From Verrucomicrobiota bacterium (GTDB lineage: Bacteria > Verrucomicrobiota > Verrucomicrobiia > Methylacidiphilales > JBCCWR01): DNA of 64,000 bases. Made by a program: the position numbers and the translations under genes. This document shows positions 16,537 to 25,842 of the stretch, one piece after another. The stretch lies in assembly GCA_039192515.1 (NCBI GenBank), contig JBCCXA010000003.1, positions 94,202-158,201 on the forward strand. Direction: 5' to 3'. Below the pieces are notes generated by a model. The model saw only the letters and a program-made list of their open reading frames with translations. It did no database searches and was not told where the DNA came from. The number at the start of each line of letters is the position of its first letter. Position 1 is the stretch's first letter.

Positions 16537-18012
16537 ATGTCACTGAATAAACATAGATTTGCCGTAGTGATAGGGCACAATTCTCAGCAACCTGGTGCTC
16601 GAGCTAAAGCTCCTTTAGATAAAACGGAGTACGAATTCAACAGCCAAGTTGCCGCTAAAATAGAAGAGCTTTCTCCAGACTTTGGTTTAACTGTGAAAGT
16701 CTTTCGACACTACTATACAGGACCTTACAAGCACTTGGGACTTAACACGGGCAACTATACACAAGAAATAGAGAAGACATACGAAACTGTTAAAGAATGG
16801 AAGCCAGACCTTATTGCTGAACTTCACTTCAATAAAGCAAATTCTAAAATTCGCGGAAGCAGAGTATTTACTGGCCCCGCAAAAGATTCACAAAACTTAG
16901 CACTACTGGTGAAGGAAGAATTAATGTCTGCATTTGAACGAGATGGCCAAGATAGTGGTAGTGTTATCATTAGGTCTTCTAAACACAAGGAAAGCCAATC
17001 TCTATGCGCAACTGACTCGCCCAGTGTGGTCATAGAACCTTTTTGTGGTTCTAATGAAAAGGACAGCACATACGCTGCAAATCTAGGTATTCATGGATTG
17101 GCCGAGGTATACCTGACCGCAGCGCAATGCTTTTGCCAACAGAACACTTCACTAAAAATAGGTCCGAAAGAAAAAGTTTTATTAAATACTGCGACTTCGA
17201 CCATTATTGATGGAGCGCCCCAGGGCCTCTATAAAAATAAGAGCCCCATAGCTAGAGTTTCTACGCAGGAAAGCCACTCAAACTCATTAAATGACAGCCT
17301 CCTATGCTCTCAAGCGGCTGGAAGAATAAACAAAGCAAAGGACTCAAATAGAACATCGTTAATAGAACTTAATACTCCGCCTATAGACCGGCTCACCCCA
17401 ACTATGCTCTTGAAAGTTTTTGCGCCCAAATATTTAGAGCAAGTAAAAATTATCAATGAAGCCATGTCACAAACCTATGATAAAACAATTGAGTTAAGCA
17501 AAGAAGATGTCTGGTTATCCCTATTTACAGAGTTGGCGCTTCATTCGAATGGGAAAATTAATACACAGTTTAAGCACCCCTCAGGTCTAACAGGGCCTAT
17601 TGCGCTGCCAAGTAATCTACGCTTTTGGATTGGATCAGATTCTTTGGCTTTCAAAACCATTACTACTCCTGAGACCGATATTGAACAGTTTTTGATCTAC
17701 CTAGGCCATCTTAAGAACAAATCTCTTACGACGCTAAATGGCTTTCAGATATATAGGGGACTCTTTACTTGCCCTTTAATTAAAAAAAATAATCTACACC
17801 AGGCAATTGCACTAAACCTTGTGCTAAAAGGATATTTTTGCAGTAAATCCTACAAACCGATTCAAACCCCACCCTTCAAGCACATCTTGCAAGGAATTGC
17901 CGAAGGGAAAAGTATTGCAGATTTCATGTCGAAGACTGATTTAATAGCCGAGAAAATCCAAAGATTAGATAAGCAGCATCAAATGATCAGAGAGGCTATA
18001 TCTCTAGTATAA
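16537..18012 (+). CDS. N-acetylmuramoyl-L-alanine amidase-like protein with extra C-terminal domain
   Basis: A 491-residue protein without a signal peptide. Residues 5-205 look like an Amidase_3 zinc amidase, with candidate ligands and catalytic residues His14 (VIGHNS), Glu33, His97 (AELHFNK) and Glu167 (VVIEPFCG). A linker of about 80 residues follows. The C-terminal domain (about 290-490) has FTELALHSNGK, then HPSGLTGPIALPSN, which recalls the E...S...GL.G...P pattern of lysozyme-like transglycosylases; this second assignment is tentative. It would cut peptidoglycan. Lack of a leader suggests export by another route or a phage-like origin. Confidence 0.65.
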   Translation: MSLNKHRFAVVIGHNSQQPGARAKAPLDKTEYEFNSQVAAKIEELSPDFGLTVKVFRHYYTGPYKHLGLNTGNYTQEIEKTYETVKEWKPDLIAELHFNKANSKIRGSRVFTGPAKDSQNLALLVKEELMSAFERDGQDSGSVIIRSSKHKESQSLCATDSPSVVIEPFCGSNEKDSTYAANLGIHGLAEVYLTAAQCFCQQNTSLKIGPKEKVLLNTATSTIIDGAPQGLYKNKSPIARVSTQESHSNSLNDSLLCSQAAGRINKAKDSNRTSLIELNTPPIDRLTPTMLLKVFAPKYLEQVKIINEAMSQTYDKTIELSKEDVWLSLFTELALHSNGKINTQFKHPSGLTGPIALPSNLRFWIGSDSLAFKTITTPETDIEQFLIYLGHLKNKSLTTLNGFQIYRGLFTCPLIKKNNLHQAIALNLVLKGYFCSKSYKPIQTPPFKHILQGIAEGKSIADFMSKTDLIAEKIQRLDKQHQMIREAISLV

Positions 18013-18013
18013 T

Positions 18014-18032
18014 TAGTGGCTCCTTGCCACTA
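18014..18032. terminator. Hairpin between convergent genes
   Basis: TAGTGGC (18014-18020) and GCCACTA (18026-18032) pair perfectly around a 5-base loop. The hairpin begins right after the amidase stop codon and 15 bases before the end of the acyltransferase gene. The position suits a bidirectional terminator, though no T-run is present. Confidence 0.5.
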
Positions 18033-18046
18033 TCGTCGGCAATGGA

Positions 18047-18781
18047 TCACTCTTCGTGAGTCGCTTGATATAAGCGGCTAACATGCCGGTGTAATTCAAC
18101 GGCTATTTTCTTGCGGTCGCTTCTATCAAAGTCATCCACTTTATAAAAGATGACTCTAGCCTCTACTCGTTTCTTCTTCATGAGATTTAGTAGATGAGGA
18201 AATAGCCGACGATTCATGCTATAACACACCTCATCGTGGGCATTACCATCTTCTAGATGGTATGATATAGCCGCTGCTGTGATCTCGTGAGGCATTTGCA
18301 CTAAGGGTTCAAACAAAGCACTCTTAAAGGGTAAAACACCACGGCCTAAGCTACTCTGACCTTCGGGGAATAACGTTAGGAGATGCCCCTCTTCCATCAT
18401 TTTTAGCATTTCATCCCTCATTCCCCTTACATCTGTTCGACTATTACTATCAATAAATAACACTCCGCCTAGCCGAGCAAATAGGCCTATAAAAGGCAAT
18501 TTTTTAATTTTTCTGTCCGTTAAAATAACACACTTTGTAACAGAGCTAAGCACAAGCTCATCTAAGTAGCTTAAGTGATTACAGACAACTAATCCGCTCT
18601 CAGGAATCTCTCCCTTTGCCACAACACTAAACTTTAAATGTTCTAAGACTCTACAAGAAACCCCACCCAGCCATGCCGCTCGATTGATATCAAGCCTACT
18701 TGTGCAGCAGAATTTAATCAACTGATCTAGACCTGTTATACAAATTGCCAGCAAGCGAATCATACCATCTATTATCAACAC
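18047..18781 (-). CDS. 1-acyl-glycerol-3-phosphate acyltransferase-like (PlsC family)
   Basis: A 244-residue lysophospholipid acyltransferase family protein. The catalytic NHxxxxD motif is NHLSYLDE (about residues 70-77). The glycerophosphate-binding block is FPEGQSSLGRGVLPFKSALF (about 140-160). An N-terminal hydrophobic stretch may anchor it in the inner membrane. The family transfers an acyl chain to a lysophosphatidic acid or related acceptor; the precise acceptor is not shown. A 28-bp palindrome lies just upstream. Confidence 0.88.
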   Translation of the reverse strand: MLIIDGMIRLLAICITGLDQLIKFCCTSRLDINRAAWLGGVSCRVLEHLKFSVVAKGEIPESGLVVCNHLSYLDELVLSSVTKCVILTDRKIKKLPFIGLFARLGGVLFIDSNSRTDVRGMRDEMLKMMEEGHLLTLFPEGQSSLGRGVLPFKSALFEPLVQMPHEITAAAISYHLEDGNAHDEVCYSMNRRLFPHLLNLMKKKRVEARVIFYKVDDFDRSDRKKIAVELHRHVSRLYQATHEE

Positions 18782-18787
18782 TACTTT

Positions 18788-18815
18788 TTGAAAATATTTT
18801 GTTGCATATTTTCAA
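18788..18815. promoter_or_regulatory. Palindrome upstream of the acyltransferase gene
   Basis: TTGAAAATAT (18788-18797) and ATATTTTCAA (18806-18815) are perfect 10-bp complements around an 8-base spacer. It lies 6 bases before the acyltransferase start on the minus strand, within the divergent promoter region shared with the REC-HDOD gene. It may be an operator or a leader hairpin. Confidence 0.45.
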
Positions 18816-18922
18816 TATGAAATGGGCTTAACGTGGTGTCCTATTATCTATTTCGTAGCTAAGACGCTCACTCTTTAGGACGAAGTACAAAAAGAAATCT
18901 CTAATTGAAATATTTCAAGCTT

Positions 18923-20137
18923 ATGAAGGACAGCCCATGCATACTCTTTGTGGATGATGATAAAGATTCCTTGTATGCACTCCAAAGAGAGCTCAGGCCT
19001 CTGGAAGATAAATGGGAGATCCTTTATATCAGCCGACCCTCTGAAGCCATCTCAACTTTAGAAAGTCGAAAGATTGACATCATTATCTCGGACATGCGTA
19101 TGCCTTTCATGAATGGTTCTGAACTGCTGAACTATGTCATGTTTCGTTTCCCAGAAACGATTCGATTCATCCTATCTAGTTTTGCTGACCAGGACTTAGT
19201 TATTAAATGCATAGGATCAACTCACCAATATTTGGCAAAACCATGCAAGTTAGAAGTAATCGAAAATACCATCACGCAAGCTATCAAGACGCGTCAGTCT
19301 ATGAAACGAGAGGCACTCAGTCGTTTTGTGGCCAAAATCGGGCACTTCCCGAGAATCCCTCCCATGTATGTCAAAATGATAGAAAAAGTACAGGATCCAA
19401 ATGTTAAGACGGTGGATTTTATCAAAATCATAGAACTCGATCCAATTGTCAGTGCGAAAATAATTTGCACTGCGAACTCCAGCTACTTCAAATTACCTGA
19501 TAATATCGCTACTTTAGAGGCCGCCATTCAACATTTAGGCATCGATATGATTAAACATCTTGTCTTAGCACTAAAAGCTTTCGACGCCTTGAAAGTTCCG
19601 GATTTTTATTCATTCAAAGACGACAAACTATGGAATCACAGTCTAGAGGTCGCAAATATCTCACAAAAACTATTTCAATTAGAAGGCTTTAGTGCAGTAG
19701 AACAACAAACTGCATTTATATCAGGCTTACTACATGACATTGGAAAGCAAGTTTTAGCGAGTAATTTTCCAGATGAATATGGCGAGGCCGTAGAACTTTC
19801 ATTAGACACTGAACTAGACTCATTAATCGCTGAGCAAGGCTGTTTTGAAGTCAACCATGCAGACGTGGGTGGATATCTGCTAGCACTTTGGGGACTACCA
19901 GACCCTATTGTCGAGGCAATCTTTCTGCATCACTCACCACGCTCATCCTCAAATCAGAATTTTTCCCCGCTGTATGCTGTCCATGTCGCAAACTATCTGG
20001 CTCATAGGCGAAATAGAAGCGCTCACATTGAAAACTTTATATTGGACGTCGACCTGCTAAATAATATCGGTGTAGGCAATCGAATTGAGAAATGGGCTAC
20101 AGAATTGGACATTTGTGAATCAGTCGCACTTAGCTAA
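18923..20137 (+). CDS. Response regulator with HDOD output domain
   Basis: A 404-residue protein from ATG 18923 (an in-frame TTG at 18905 would add 6 residues). The N-terminal receiver has VDDDKD, phosphoacceptor Asp57 (IIISDMRMP) and YLAKPC. Residues about 135-340 are an HDOD domain (HFPRIPPMYVKMIEKVQDPN, GLLHDIGKQVLASNF). HDOD proteins are non-catalytic relatives of HD hydrolases used in signalling, often linked to motility or two-component networks. It diverges from the acyltransferase gene and is followed 78 bases later by the Wzz-like gene. Confidence 0.92.
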   Translation: MKDSPCILFVDDDKDSLYALQRELRPLEDKWEILYISRPSEAISTLESRKIDIIISDMRMPFMNGSELLNYVMFRFPETIRFILSSFADQDLVIKCIGSTHQYLAKPCKLEVIENTITQAIKTRQSMKREALSRFVAKIGHFPRIPPMYVKMIEKVQDPNVKTVDFIKIIELDPIVSAKIICTANSSYFKLPDNIATLEAAIQHLGIDMIKHLVLALKAFDALKVPDFYSFKDDKLWNHSLEVANISQKLFQLEGFSAVEQQTAFISGLLHDIGKQVLASNFPDEYGEAVELSLDTELDSLIAEQGCFEVNHADVGGYLLALWGLPDPIVEAIFLHHSPRSSSNQNFSPLYAVHVANYLAHRRNRSAHIENFILDVDLLNNIGVGNRIEKWATELDICESVALS

Positions 20138-20215
20138 GCTAGGTTTATCTTGAGCCTTACTCATCTTCCATTTGCACCATTGCTTTCAAAAAAACTTGCC
20201 ATAAGATCTTTTGTT

Positions 20216-21043
20216 ATGCTCAAAACGCGAATCTATATAGGCCTATTCATATTTGTACTCTGTGTGGGTTCTGGACTTTGGTATGGAAACAATATTCCCA
20301 AGCAATACAAGGCTTCGGCTAAGATCGAAATTGCACAATTCCTTACTCTTCCTCCTGAGAAAAAGACTGAAACATTTCAAAAGCTAGTAGAACAAATAAA
20401 ATCAAAAGATGTCGTCTACCCGGTTATCCATGAACTCAGCCTTGTTGCGATTTTCGCAGAGCATACTAATTTACCTTCCAAGGATTTTACCCTGGAACGT
20501 ATCTATAACTTTCTGCATCAGGATTTTATACAGATTTCACAAGATGAAGACCCTTCAAAGATTACTATTACCGCCTTTTTTTGGGAACCAAATCTCTCAT
20601 CACAGCTAGCCAATGGCATAGTCAACAGCTATCTACAAAATCTCACAATGCAAGCGACTTCAGAATTAAGCAAAGCCGAAGGCCTTTCTATCTTGAAACA
20701 GAAGTTGACCTCTCAAGAAACTAGAATCGAAGAAATAGAATTATCCCTTAATCAAGCCTCTGACACCATATCAAAGAATGAAAGAATCCAACTGAAAGAT
20801 AAGTTAGAACTAGAAAAAAATCTTTATCAACAATTAAAATCCGATCTTACTCAAACATTGGCTTTCATTCCGATTAATGGTCAAGTGCCTCCGACACAGT
20901 CTGAGGCGAAAGTTTTGAATCAAGCGCAAACCCCTCTAACCCATTACAAGCCAAAACTCATCATCGTGCTATGCTTTTCAGGTCTCCTAGGACTTTTTGT
21001 AAGTATTATAGTAGGTGCTTTATTCCCTCTAGATTGGAATTAG
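20216..21043 (+). CDS. Wzz/chain-length-determinant-like membrane protein
   Basis: A 275-residue protein if started at ATG 20216; a TTG at 20150 would add 22 residues. The ATG is preferred because it puts a short basic N-terminus before the first membrane helix (IYIGLFIFVLCVGSGLWYG). The architecture is two membrane helices flanking a periplasmic coiled-coil (about 150-225), as in Wzz/GumC polysaccharide co-polymerases. It ends with a helix IIVLCFSGLLGLFVSIIVGA. It lacks a cytoplasmic kinase domain. No polysaccharide locus adjoins it, so its role in chain-length control is inferred from fold only. Confidence 0.7.
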   Translation: MLKTRIYIGLFIFVLCVGSGLWYGNNIPKQYKASAKIEIAQFLTLPPEKKTETFQKLVEQIKSKDVVYPVIHELSLVAIFAEHTNLPSKDFTLERIYNFLHQDFIQISQDEDPSKITITAFFWEPNLSSQLANGIVNSYLQNLTMQATSELSKAEGLSILKQKLTSQETRIEEIELSLNQASDTISKNERIQLKDKLELEKNLYQQLKSDLTQTLAFIPINGQVPPTQSEAKVLNQAQTPLTHYKPKLIIVLCFSGLLGLFVSIIVGALFPLDWN

Positions 21044-21279
21044 AACCATCTCTATAGTCTCTAGAACTTTTGAGATTGCCTCAACTCTCTGCGTCTTAAA
21101 ATCCGAGCATGAATTCTACGACTTTTGGGTAATTTACGGTAGAGATATATTCCGATTTTTAGCTAACACTTATCATGCTTCTTTCTTCAAATCTTAGGAC
21201 TAAGGAAGTAACTTCCATGACCAATGGAAAAGATTTTCCATGTTTTAAGTTAAAAGTTTTATCAACGATTCTATATGCT

Positions 21280-21681
21280 ATGATCAGGACTGCACTTATA
21301 GTAGAGGACGATGAGTTGATGGGCAGAATGCTTAGCCTAATGCTCAAAAAAATGGGTTTTACTACCGTCAAGGCACTAACTGCAAAGGAAGCTTTGAGCG
21401 CTTCTGGAAAACACTATAAAGACCCATTTTGCATTGCTATCATTGACCTTAATCTACCGGATACAAACGGTGCAGATCTACTGATGTCACTACATTTAGC
21501 TAACCCAAATTTACCTGCACTGCTATGCACTGGTATGGTTGATGATACCATTGCTACAATGAGTTACTCAAATTTCGGTTTTGATGGGGTATTATGTAAG
21601 CCTTTCAATGAACGGGAATTAAGACAATCCATTACGAAAGTCCTTGAGTGCCATCATAGCGAGAAGGTTCTATTAGCCTAA
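21280..21681 (+). CDS. Single-domain response regulator
   Basis: A stand-alone receiver of 133 residues from ATG 21280. The upstream in-frame ATG at 21175 would add 35 residues with no domain character, so the shorter start is chosen. The acidic pocket is VEDDE, the phosphoacceptor Asp56 (AIIDLNLPD), and the conserved Lys is in LCKPFNE. Such CheY-like proteins relay phosphate or bind partners; neither its kinase nor its output partner is nearby. Confidence 0.88.
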   Translation: MIRTALIVEDDELMGRMLSLMLKKMGFTTVKALTAKEALSASGKHYKDPFCIAIIDLNLPDTNGADLLMSLHLANPNLPALLCTGMVDDTIATMSYSNFGFDGVLCKPFNERELRQSITKVLECHHSEKVLLA

Positions 21682-21787
21682 AGCAGTTCGTGATCAACTA
21701 AGCTGAGATCCACCCGTTTATTACCGTAAAAACTTGGCTTTTTCCTTGAAAGGATACTCACTTACCCCGATTGTGTAGTATTCCAGT

Positions 21788-22504
21788 GTGAGTAAGATTA
21801 TGAACGGATATCACTTTTTCTTTAAAATAGTCAAGCTAACTAATTTAACACTCATGACAGGCTTATGGGCGAGTCATTTGATGGCCCAGCCTAGACCAAT
21901 TACCGAAGCATCGCTACTCGACAACAAACCCACAGCTAAAAATCAAACTGATGGTATCGATTATAACTATCTAGTAGAAATTACTAGCGGTTTCGCTGTC
22001 GGCAACATTAGAGTAGACGGACTAGACGGCCATAACGCTATCCCAATAAATCTAACCCTTGGCATTCCAGTAGATGATGTATCACTCGATGATTTTGCAG
22101 GTGGAGTATTTCGCGGAAATACTGATTTTCTCTTCAAAAGCACAAACTTTATACTAGATGGGACACAGGAAGACCGCCTATTTGGTTTTAGCTTTGGTCC
22201 CCGCTACAACTTCATTCAACCCAATTGGCCCATTATACCTTTCGCAGAAGGTTTGGTTGGGTTTGGTTTTGTAAATTCTGATCCCAGAATAGACCCTTCG
22301 GGAGAACAGTTTGGATCCGGACAAGATTTTAATTTCTTGTTTTCTGTAGCAATCGGCTTTCGATATGATATCACCGACCAAGCCTTTCTAAGACTGGCTG
22401 CTGTTTATACACATGTATCCAACGCAGATCTATCACTTCCAGAATTTGAAAATAAGGCATTGGATATGATAGGGCCCGAGTTATCACTCGGTTGGAAATT
22501 TTAA
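21788..22504 (+). CDS. PagL-like outer-membrane acyloxyacyl hydrolase / lipid A 3-O-deacylase
   Basis: A 238-residue protein (GTG start; ATG 21800 also possible) with an N-terminal signal region ending near SHLMAQP. An eight-strand barrel-like body ends in aromatic Phe (LSLGWKF). The C-terminal motif VYTHVSNADLSLPEFENKAL carries the His-x-Ser-Asn pair of PagL with a Glu after it, matching the PagL His/Ser/Glu triad. The family removes a 3-O acyl chain from lipid A. This implies that the organism makes lipid A. Confidence 0.75.
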   Translation: MSKIMNGYHFFFKIVKLTNLTLMTGLWASHLMAQPRPITEASLLDNKPTAKNQTDGIDYNYLVEITSGFAVGNIRVDGLDGHNAIPINLTLGIPVDDVSLDDFAGGVFRGNTDFLFKSTNFILDGTQEDRLFGFSFGPRYNFIQPNWPIIPFAEGLVGFGFVNSDPRIDPSGEQFGSGQDFNFLFSVAIGFRYDITDQAFLRLAAVYTHVSNADLSLPEFENKALDMIGPELSLGWKF

Positions 22505-22594
22505 GACCATTTCACTTGCCAGTCTTGTCCAGTATCTGCACTCAATTATTTCAACCGAGTTGTGATCTAACGAATCTACCAGTATATTGTTGAT

Positions 22595-23092
22595 ATGGCT
22601 AGAGATGCTTCTCAGGACAAACCTATTAAAATCAAAAACAACCCAACTTTTCTACAATCAAGCTCTTTTCGTAATGCTCAATCAAAAGCTGAAAGCTATG
22701 CCAATAATCCTTTAAAGCTTGAGGAGCTTATGAAAGAGGCTCAAAATAAGTCGAAACGCATCCATAAAGGGCCCCTCCTAGAAATTTGGAGCTACCTCAT
22801 GGCTATGTTTAGGCTTATACGTGCCTATTATTCGAAAACCTATAGACACATTCCTTGGTCTAGCATCCTCATGATTATAGCTGGAATTGTTTACTTTGTG
22901 TCACCAATGGATATGATTCCCGATTGGATTCCAGCACTAGGTTTTCTCGACGATGCTGCCGTTCTTGGCTTTCTTATCAAAATGCTGCGTAATGACCTCA
23001 ACAGGTTTATGAAATGGGAAGAAACCCAAATAGTTCCTGGAGACAAAGCTCCTCCAAAGCCCACCACCACACCCGCTCTACCAGATACGTAG
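22595..23092 (+). CDS. YkvA/DUF1232 family membrane protein
   Basis: A 165-residue protein with the DUF1232 signature YFVSPMDMIPDWIPALGFLD at about residues 108-127, inside hydrophobic segments. The N-terminus is polar and the C-terminus Pro/Thr-rich. DUF1232 proteins are widespread small membrane proteins without an agreed function. It stands between the PagL-like gene and the VOC gene without overlap. Confidence 0.85.
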   Translation: MARDASQDKPIKIKNNPTFLQSSSFRNAQSKAESYANNPLKLEELMKEAQNKSKRIHKGPLLEIWSYLMAMFRLIRAYYSKTYRHIPWSSILMIIAGIVYFVSPMDMIPDWIPALGFLDDAAVLGFLIKMLRNDLNRFMKWEETQIVPGDKAPPKPTTTPALPDT

Positions 23093-23165
23093 AGAGAATC
23101 TTCCGCAACTAGATAATTCACTCCGATCCGTTGACAAGAAGGCCACTCTCTTTAAGCTAACAACT

Positions 23166-23615
23166 ATGACGTGTCAAACTGAGCCCACTGTTTCCTTGTC
23201 CCTTACCGTAAAAGACGCCTCTTCAGCTATAGAATTTTATACTCAAGCCTTCGGAGCAAAAGAGGTTTTTCGCATGCCAGGGCCTGACGGTGGGGTTGCC
23301 CACGCAGAGTTTATGATTGGCAACACACAGATTTATATTTCAGAGGAATCAAAGGAGTGGCACGCCTTCGCCATGGCTAAGGGTAACACAGCTTCATGCC
23401 TTTTTTCTATTCGCACCGAAGACTGTGGCCATGCATTCGAGCTAGCTGTAGAAGCCGGTGCAGAACCTTTAAGCCAGCCAACATACCAATTCTGGGGTGC
23501 CCAGTCAGCTGTGATTAGAGACCCCTATGGCTATCGCTGGTCACTCATTCAAAAAGTTGAAGACCTTACGCCTGATGAAATCATGCAGAGAGCTAAGAAG
23601 TTATTTTCTGCATAA
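23166..23615 (+). CDS. VOC (glyoxalase/PhnB-like) family protein
   Basis: A 149-residue protein of the vicinal oxygen chelate fold, PhnB/glyoxalase-like: SLTVKDASSAIEFYTQAFGA at the start, then the paired strand GNTQIYISEE and the ending RDPYGYRWSLIQK. The family includes glyoxalases, dioxygenases and antibiotic-binding proteins; the substrate here is unknown. Confidence 0.85.
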   Translation: MTCQTEPTVSLSLTVKDASSAIEFYTQAFGAKEVFRMPGPDGGVAHAEFMIGNTQIYISEESKEWHAFAMAKGNTASCLFSIRTEDCGHAFELAVEAGAEPLSQPTYQFWGAQSAVIRDPYGYRWSLIQKVEDLTPDEIMQRAKKLFSA

Positions 23616-23970
23616 CCTAACTCAACTGCCCTGTCTCAACCCAAATGACACCATAGAGATTTAAAAGATCTACACAAGATCTTGGCCGCAAGAAGCGTAA
23701 AGTCTCCCAGGGGGGTCACCTATTATGACCCAAGTCCCTAACTCTACCCGGATTGGTAGACCGCGCGTGATAGTTTCACTGTTAACTAGCTATGAGAACT
23801 ACGACCAGACAATATGATTGGATATATCTTAGTCGACTCTCTCTTACTCCTGTCTCAAGCTTTTACCCATCTCGTTCAGCTAGTATGACGTAATCCAGAT
23901 CAACCCTCACCTTCACAACTTGGCAAAAGAGTAGTTGAACCCATTACTAGATATCCAGTAAGTTTATCTC
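23616..23970. other. Gene-free 355-base region before fur-like gene
   Basis: No open frame of note lies here. It holds dispersed repeat copy B (23647-23721) and an inverted repeat GGGTCA/TGACCC (23713-23718 and 23726-23731) with a 7-base loop at its end. The remainder is without recognised structure and should contain the promoter for the Fur-family gene. Confidence 0.5.
23647..23721. repeat. Dispersed intergenic repeat, copy B
   Basis: This 75-base stretch is related to 4654-4724 (see that entry) with the same order of short blocks, including CAAGATCTTG, and a similar CCAAATGAC lead-in starting at 23641. The copy is diverged by substitutions and a few indels. An inverted repeat overlaps its right end. 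Confidence 0.45.
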
Positions 23971-24348
23971 GTGGAACGCAAAACTCGCCAACAAGAAGCT
24001 ATATCACTCGTGCTCAAAGAGTCAGATATGCCTTTAACCCCACAGGAAGTGCTTCTCAGGGCGAAAAAGCATGTATCAAACATTGGGATAGCAACCGTTT
24101 ATCGGGGCCTTAAGCGTCTATTAGAGCTCAATTTAGTCGCATTGGTCGAAATACCTGGCACTCCCCCTCATTACGAATCTACGGAGAAAAGACACCACCA
24201 CCACTTTGTATGCCGTTCCTGTGAGAAAATTTTTGACATTGATGGCTGTATTGATGGAGTTGATAACATTGCTCCTAAGAATTTCAAGGTCGACTCGCAT
24301 GAAATCACACTATACGGGATCTGCGTTAAATGCCTACCAGATAGCTAA
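23971..24348 (+). CDS. Fur-family metalloregulator (Fur/PerR/Zur type)
   Basis: A 125-residue Fur-family protein from a GTG start. It has an N-terminal winged helix (MPLTPQEVLLRAKKHVSNIG, ATVYRGLKRLLEL). The metal and dimer region shows the histidine run RHHHHF with VCRSCEKIF and a second Cys pair, YGICVKC, the usual structural zinc site. Which metal or oxidant it senses cannot be told from sequence; the neighbouring genes do not decide it. Confidence 0.92.
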   Translation: MERKTRQQEAISLVLKESDMPLTPQEVLLRAKKHVSNIGIATVYRGLKRLLELNLVALVEIPGTPPHYESTEKRHHHHFVCRSCEKIFDIDGCIDGVDNIAPKNFKVDSHEITLYGICVKCLPDS

Positions 24349-24391
24349 ATGTTAGACTCAGGATATTTCCAAGAGTTCCAAAATATAACCT

Positions 24392-25819
24392 CTAGCCAAT
24401 ATCTAGAGTAGTTTCAGACTCATTACCACTTGCACTCGCATTTCTTTGCGCTTTGGCTTTCTCCTCACGGTCAGCATACTCATGAAGCTTGTTGCGTAAT
24501 GTACGAACATTAATATCGAGCAGTTTAGCAGCTTCGTTACGATTTCCCTTCGTTCGCTTGAGCGCAAGCCCTATCAACCTTTCTTCCATTTGTGAAACCG
24601 ACGGGAAGGTGTCACGAGTGTCTAAGACAGAATCTACCGGTGATGAAGGAGTCATGACAAAATCACTGAACTCAAGTTCACGTCCTTGTTCAGACAAGAT
24701 TACAGCACGCTCTGCGTAATTCTGCAATTCACGCACATTACCTGGCCAATGATATCCACCAAGCTGCTGCATAGCTAGTAGGCTGACATTAGGCATTTCC
24801 TTGTTGTGCTTCTTAGCAAAACGTTCAAGAAAGCATTCTAGCAAAAAGTCCACTTCCCCCTTGCGGGATCTCAAAGGAGGCACTTTGATTGGAACTACGT
24901 TTAATCTAAAATATAAATCTTGTCGAAACTCACCCCTGTCTACAGCCTTTGATAAATCTCTATTAGTGGTAGCAATTATCCTTACATCCGATTTTAGTGT
25001 TCGTGTTCCGCCTACTCTTTCAAATTCTTGCTCCTGCAAGACCCTGAGGAGCTTGGCTTGTAAGCTTGGGTCTATCTCCGTTACCTCATCTAGCAATAAG
25101 GTTCCCGTATTTGCTAGCTCAAATCTTCCTTCTCTCCTCGCTGTTGCTCCTGTGAAAGCACCCTTCTCGTGCCCAAAAAATTCGCTTTCAAGTAGGTTTT
25201 CAGGAACCGCAGCACAATTCACTTTGATATAAGGTTTAGATTTACGAGCACTTTCCATATGAATCGCATGAGCAATTAACTCTTTACCCGTGCCACTTTC
25301 CCCTTCGATTAGGACTGTTGCATTTGTAGGACCTACTCGCTTGATCAAGCGATAGATCCGTTCCATTTCTTCACTACGAAAAAGTAGATGTCCTGTAGAG
25401 CCGTCCTCCGTGGCAAGTCTTTCACGTAAGTAGGTGTTTTCAGTCTCTAACTTTCTTTTCTCCTCAAGCTGATCTATGGCAACGCTAAATTGAGGGATTG
25501 TAAAAGGCTTTAGAAGATAGTTGGCGGCACCTAACTGCATTGCTTCAACAGCTGTCTCAATTGTGCCAAAACCTGTCATAAGAACAATCTCAACATCGTT
25601 GGTAATTTTCTTGATTGACTGAAGCAGCTCAAGGCCATTCCCGTCTGGTAACATAAGATCTATCACCACTAAATCTGCTGGCTCCCTTTTCTGCTCTTCG
25701 AGCGCTTGTTGGCAATTGACGACGGCCACCGTCGTCAAATGTTGTTTTTGCAGATGACTTACTAGCATCCTTCTAATCAAAGGATCATCATCCACTATCA
25801 TAATTCGCTCAAATGACAT
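24392..25819 (-). CDS. NtrC-family sigma-54 response regulator (end of cheX operon)
   Basis: A 475-residue protein. The receiver has IVDDDP, phosphoacceptor Asp54 (LVVIDLMLPDG) and a conserved LKPF. The AAA+ domain has GESGTGKE and a canonical GAFTGA loop. The C-terminal Fis helix-turn-helix is EAAKLLDINVRTLRNKLHEY, followed by a polar tail. It is the last gene of the cheX, REC-REC-STAS, secreted protein, TPR operon and lies 23 bases after the TPR gene. Its targets should be sigma-54 promoters, perhaps flagellar or envelope genes. Confidence 0.95.
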   Translation of the reverse strand: MSFERIMIVDDDPLIRRMLVSHLQKQHLTTVAVVNCQQALEEQKREPADLVVIDLMLPDGNGLELLQSIKKITNDVEIVLMTGFGTIETAVEAMQLGAANYLLKPFTIPQFSVAIDQLEEKRKLETENTYLRERLATEDGSTGHLLFRSEEMERIYRLIKRVGPTNATVLIEGESGTGKELIAHAIHMESARKSKPYIKVNCAAVPENLLESEFFGHEKGAFTGATARREGRFELANTGTLLLDEVTEIDPSLQAKLLRVLQEQEFERVGGTRTLKSDVRIIATTNRDLSKAVDRGEFRQDLYFRLNVVPIKVPPLRSRKGEVDFLLECFLERFAKKHNKEMPNVSLLAMQQLGGYHWPGNVRELQNYAERAVILSEQGRELEFSDFVMTPSSPVDSVLDTRDTFPSVSQMEERLIGLALKRTKGNRNEAAKLLDINVRTLRNKLHEYADREEKAKAQRNASASGNESETTLDIG

Positions 25820-25842
25820 ATATTACCCTCCAATAGGCCTCA

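Noticed and set aside
24390..24408. Inverted repeat CTCTAG/CTAGAG at the end of the NtrC-like gene
   Set aside because: Only 6-bp arms, lies within the coding end and has no T-run; too weak for a terminator call.
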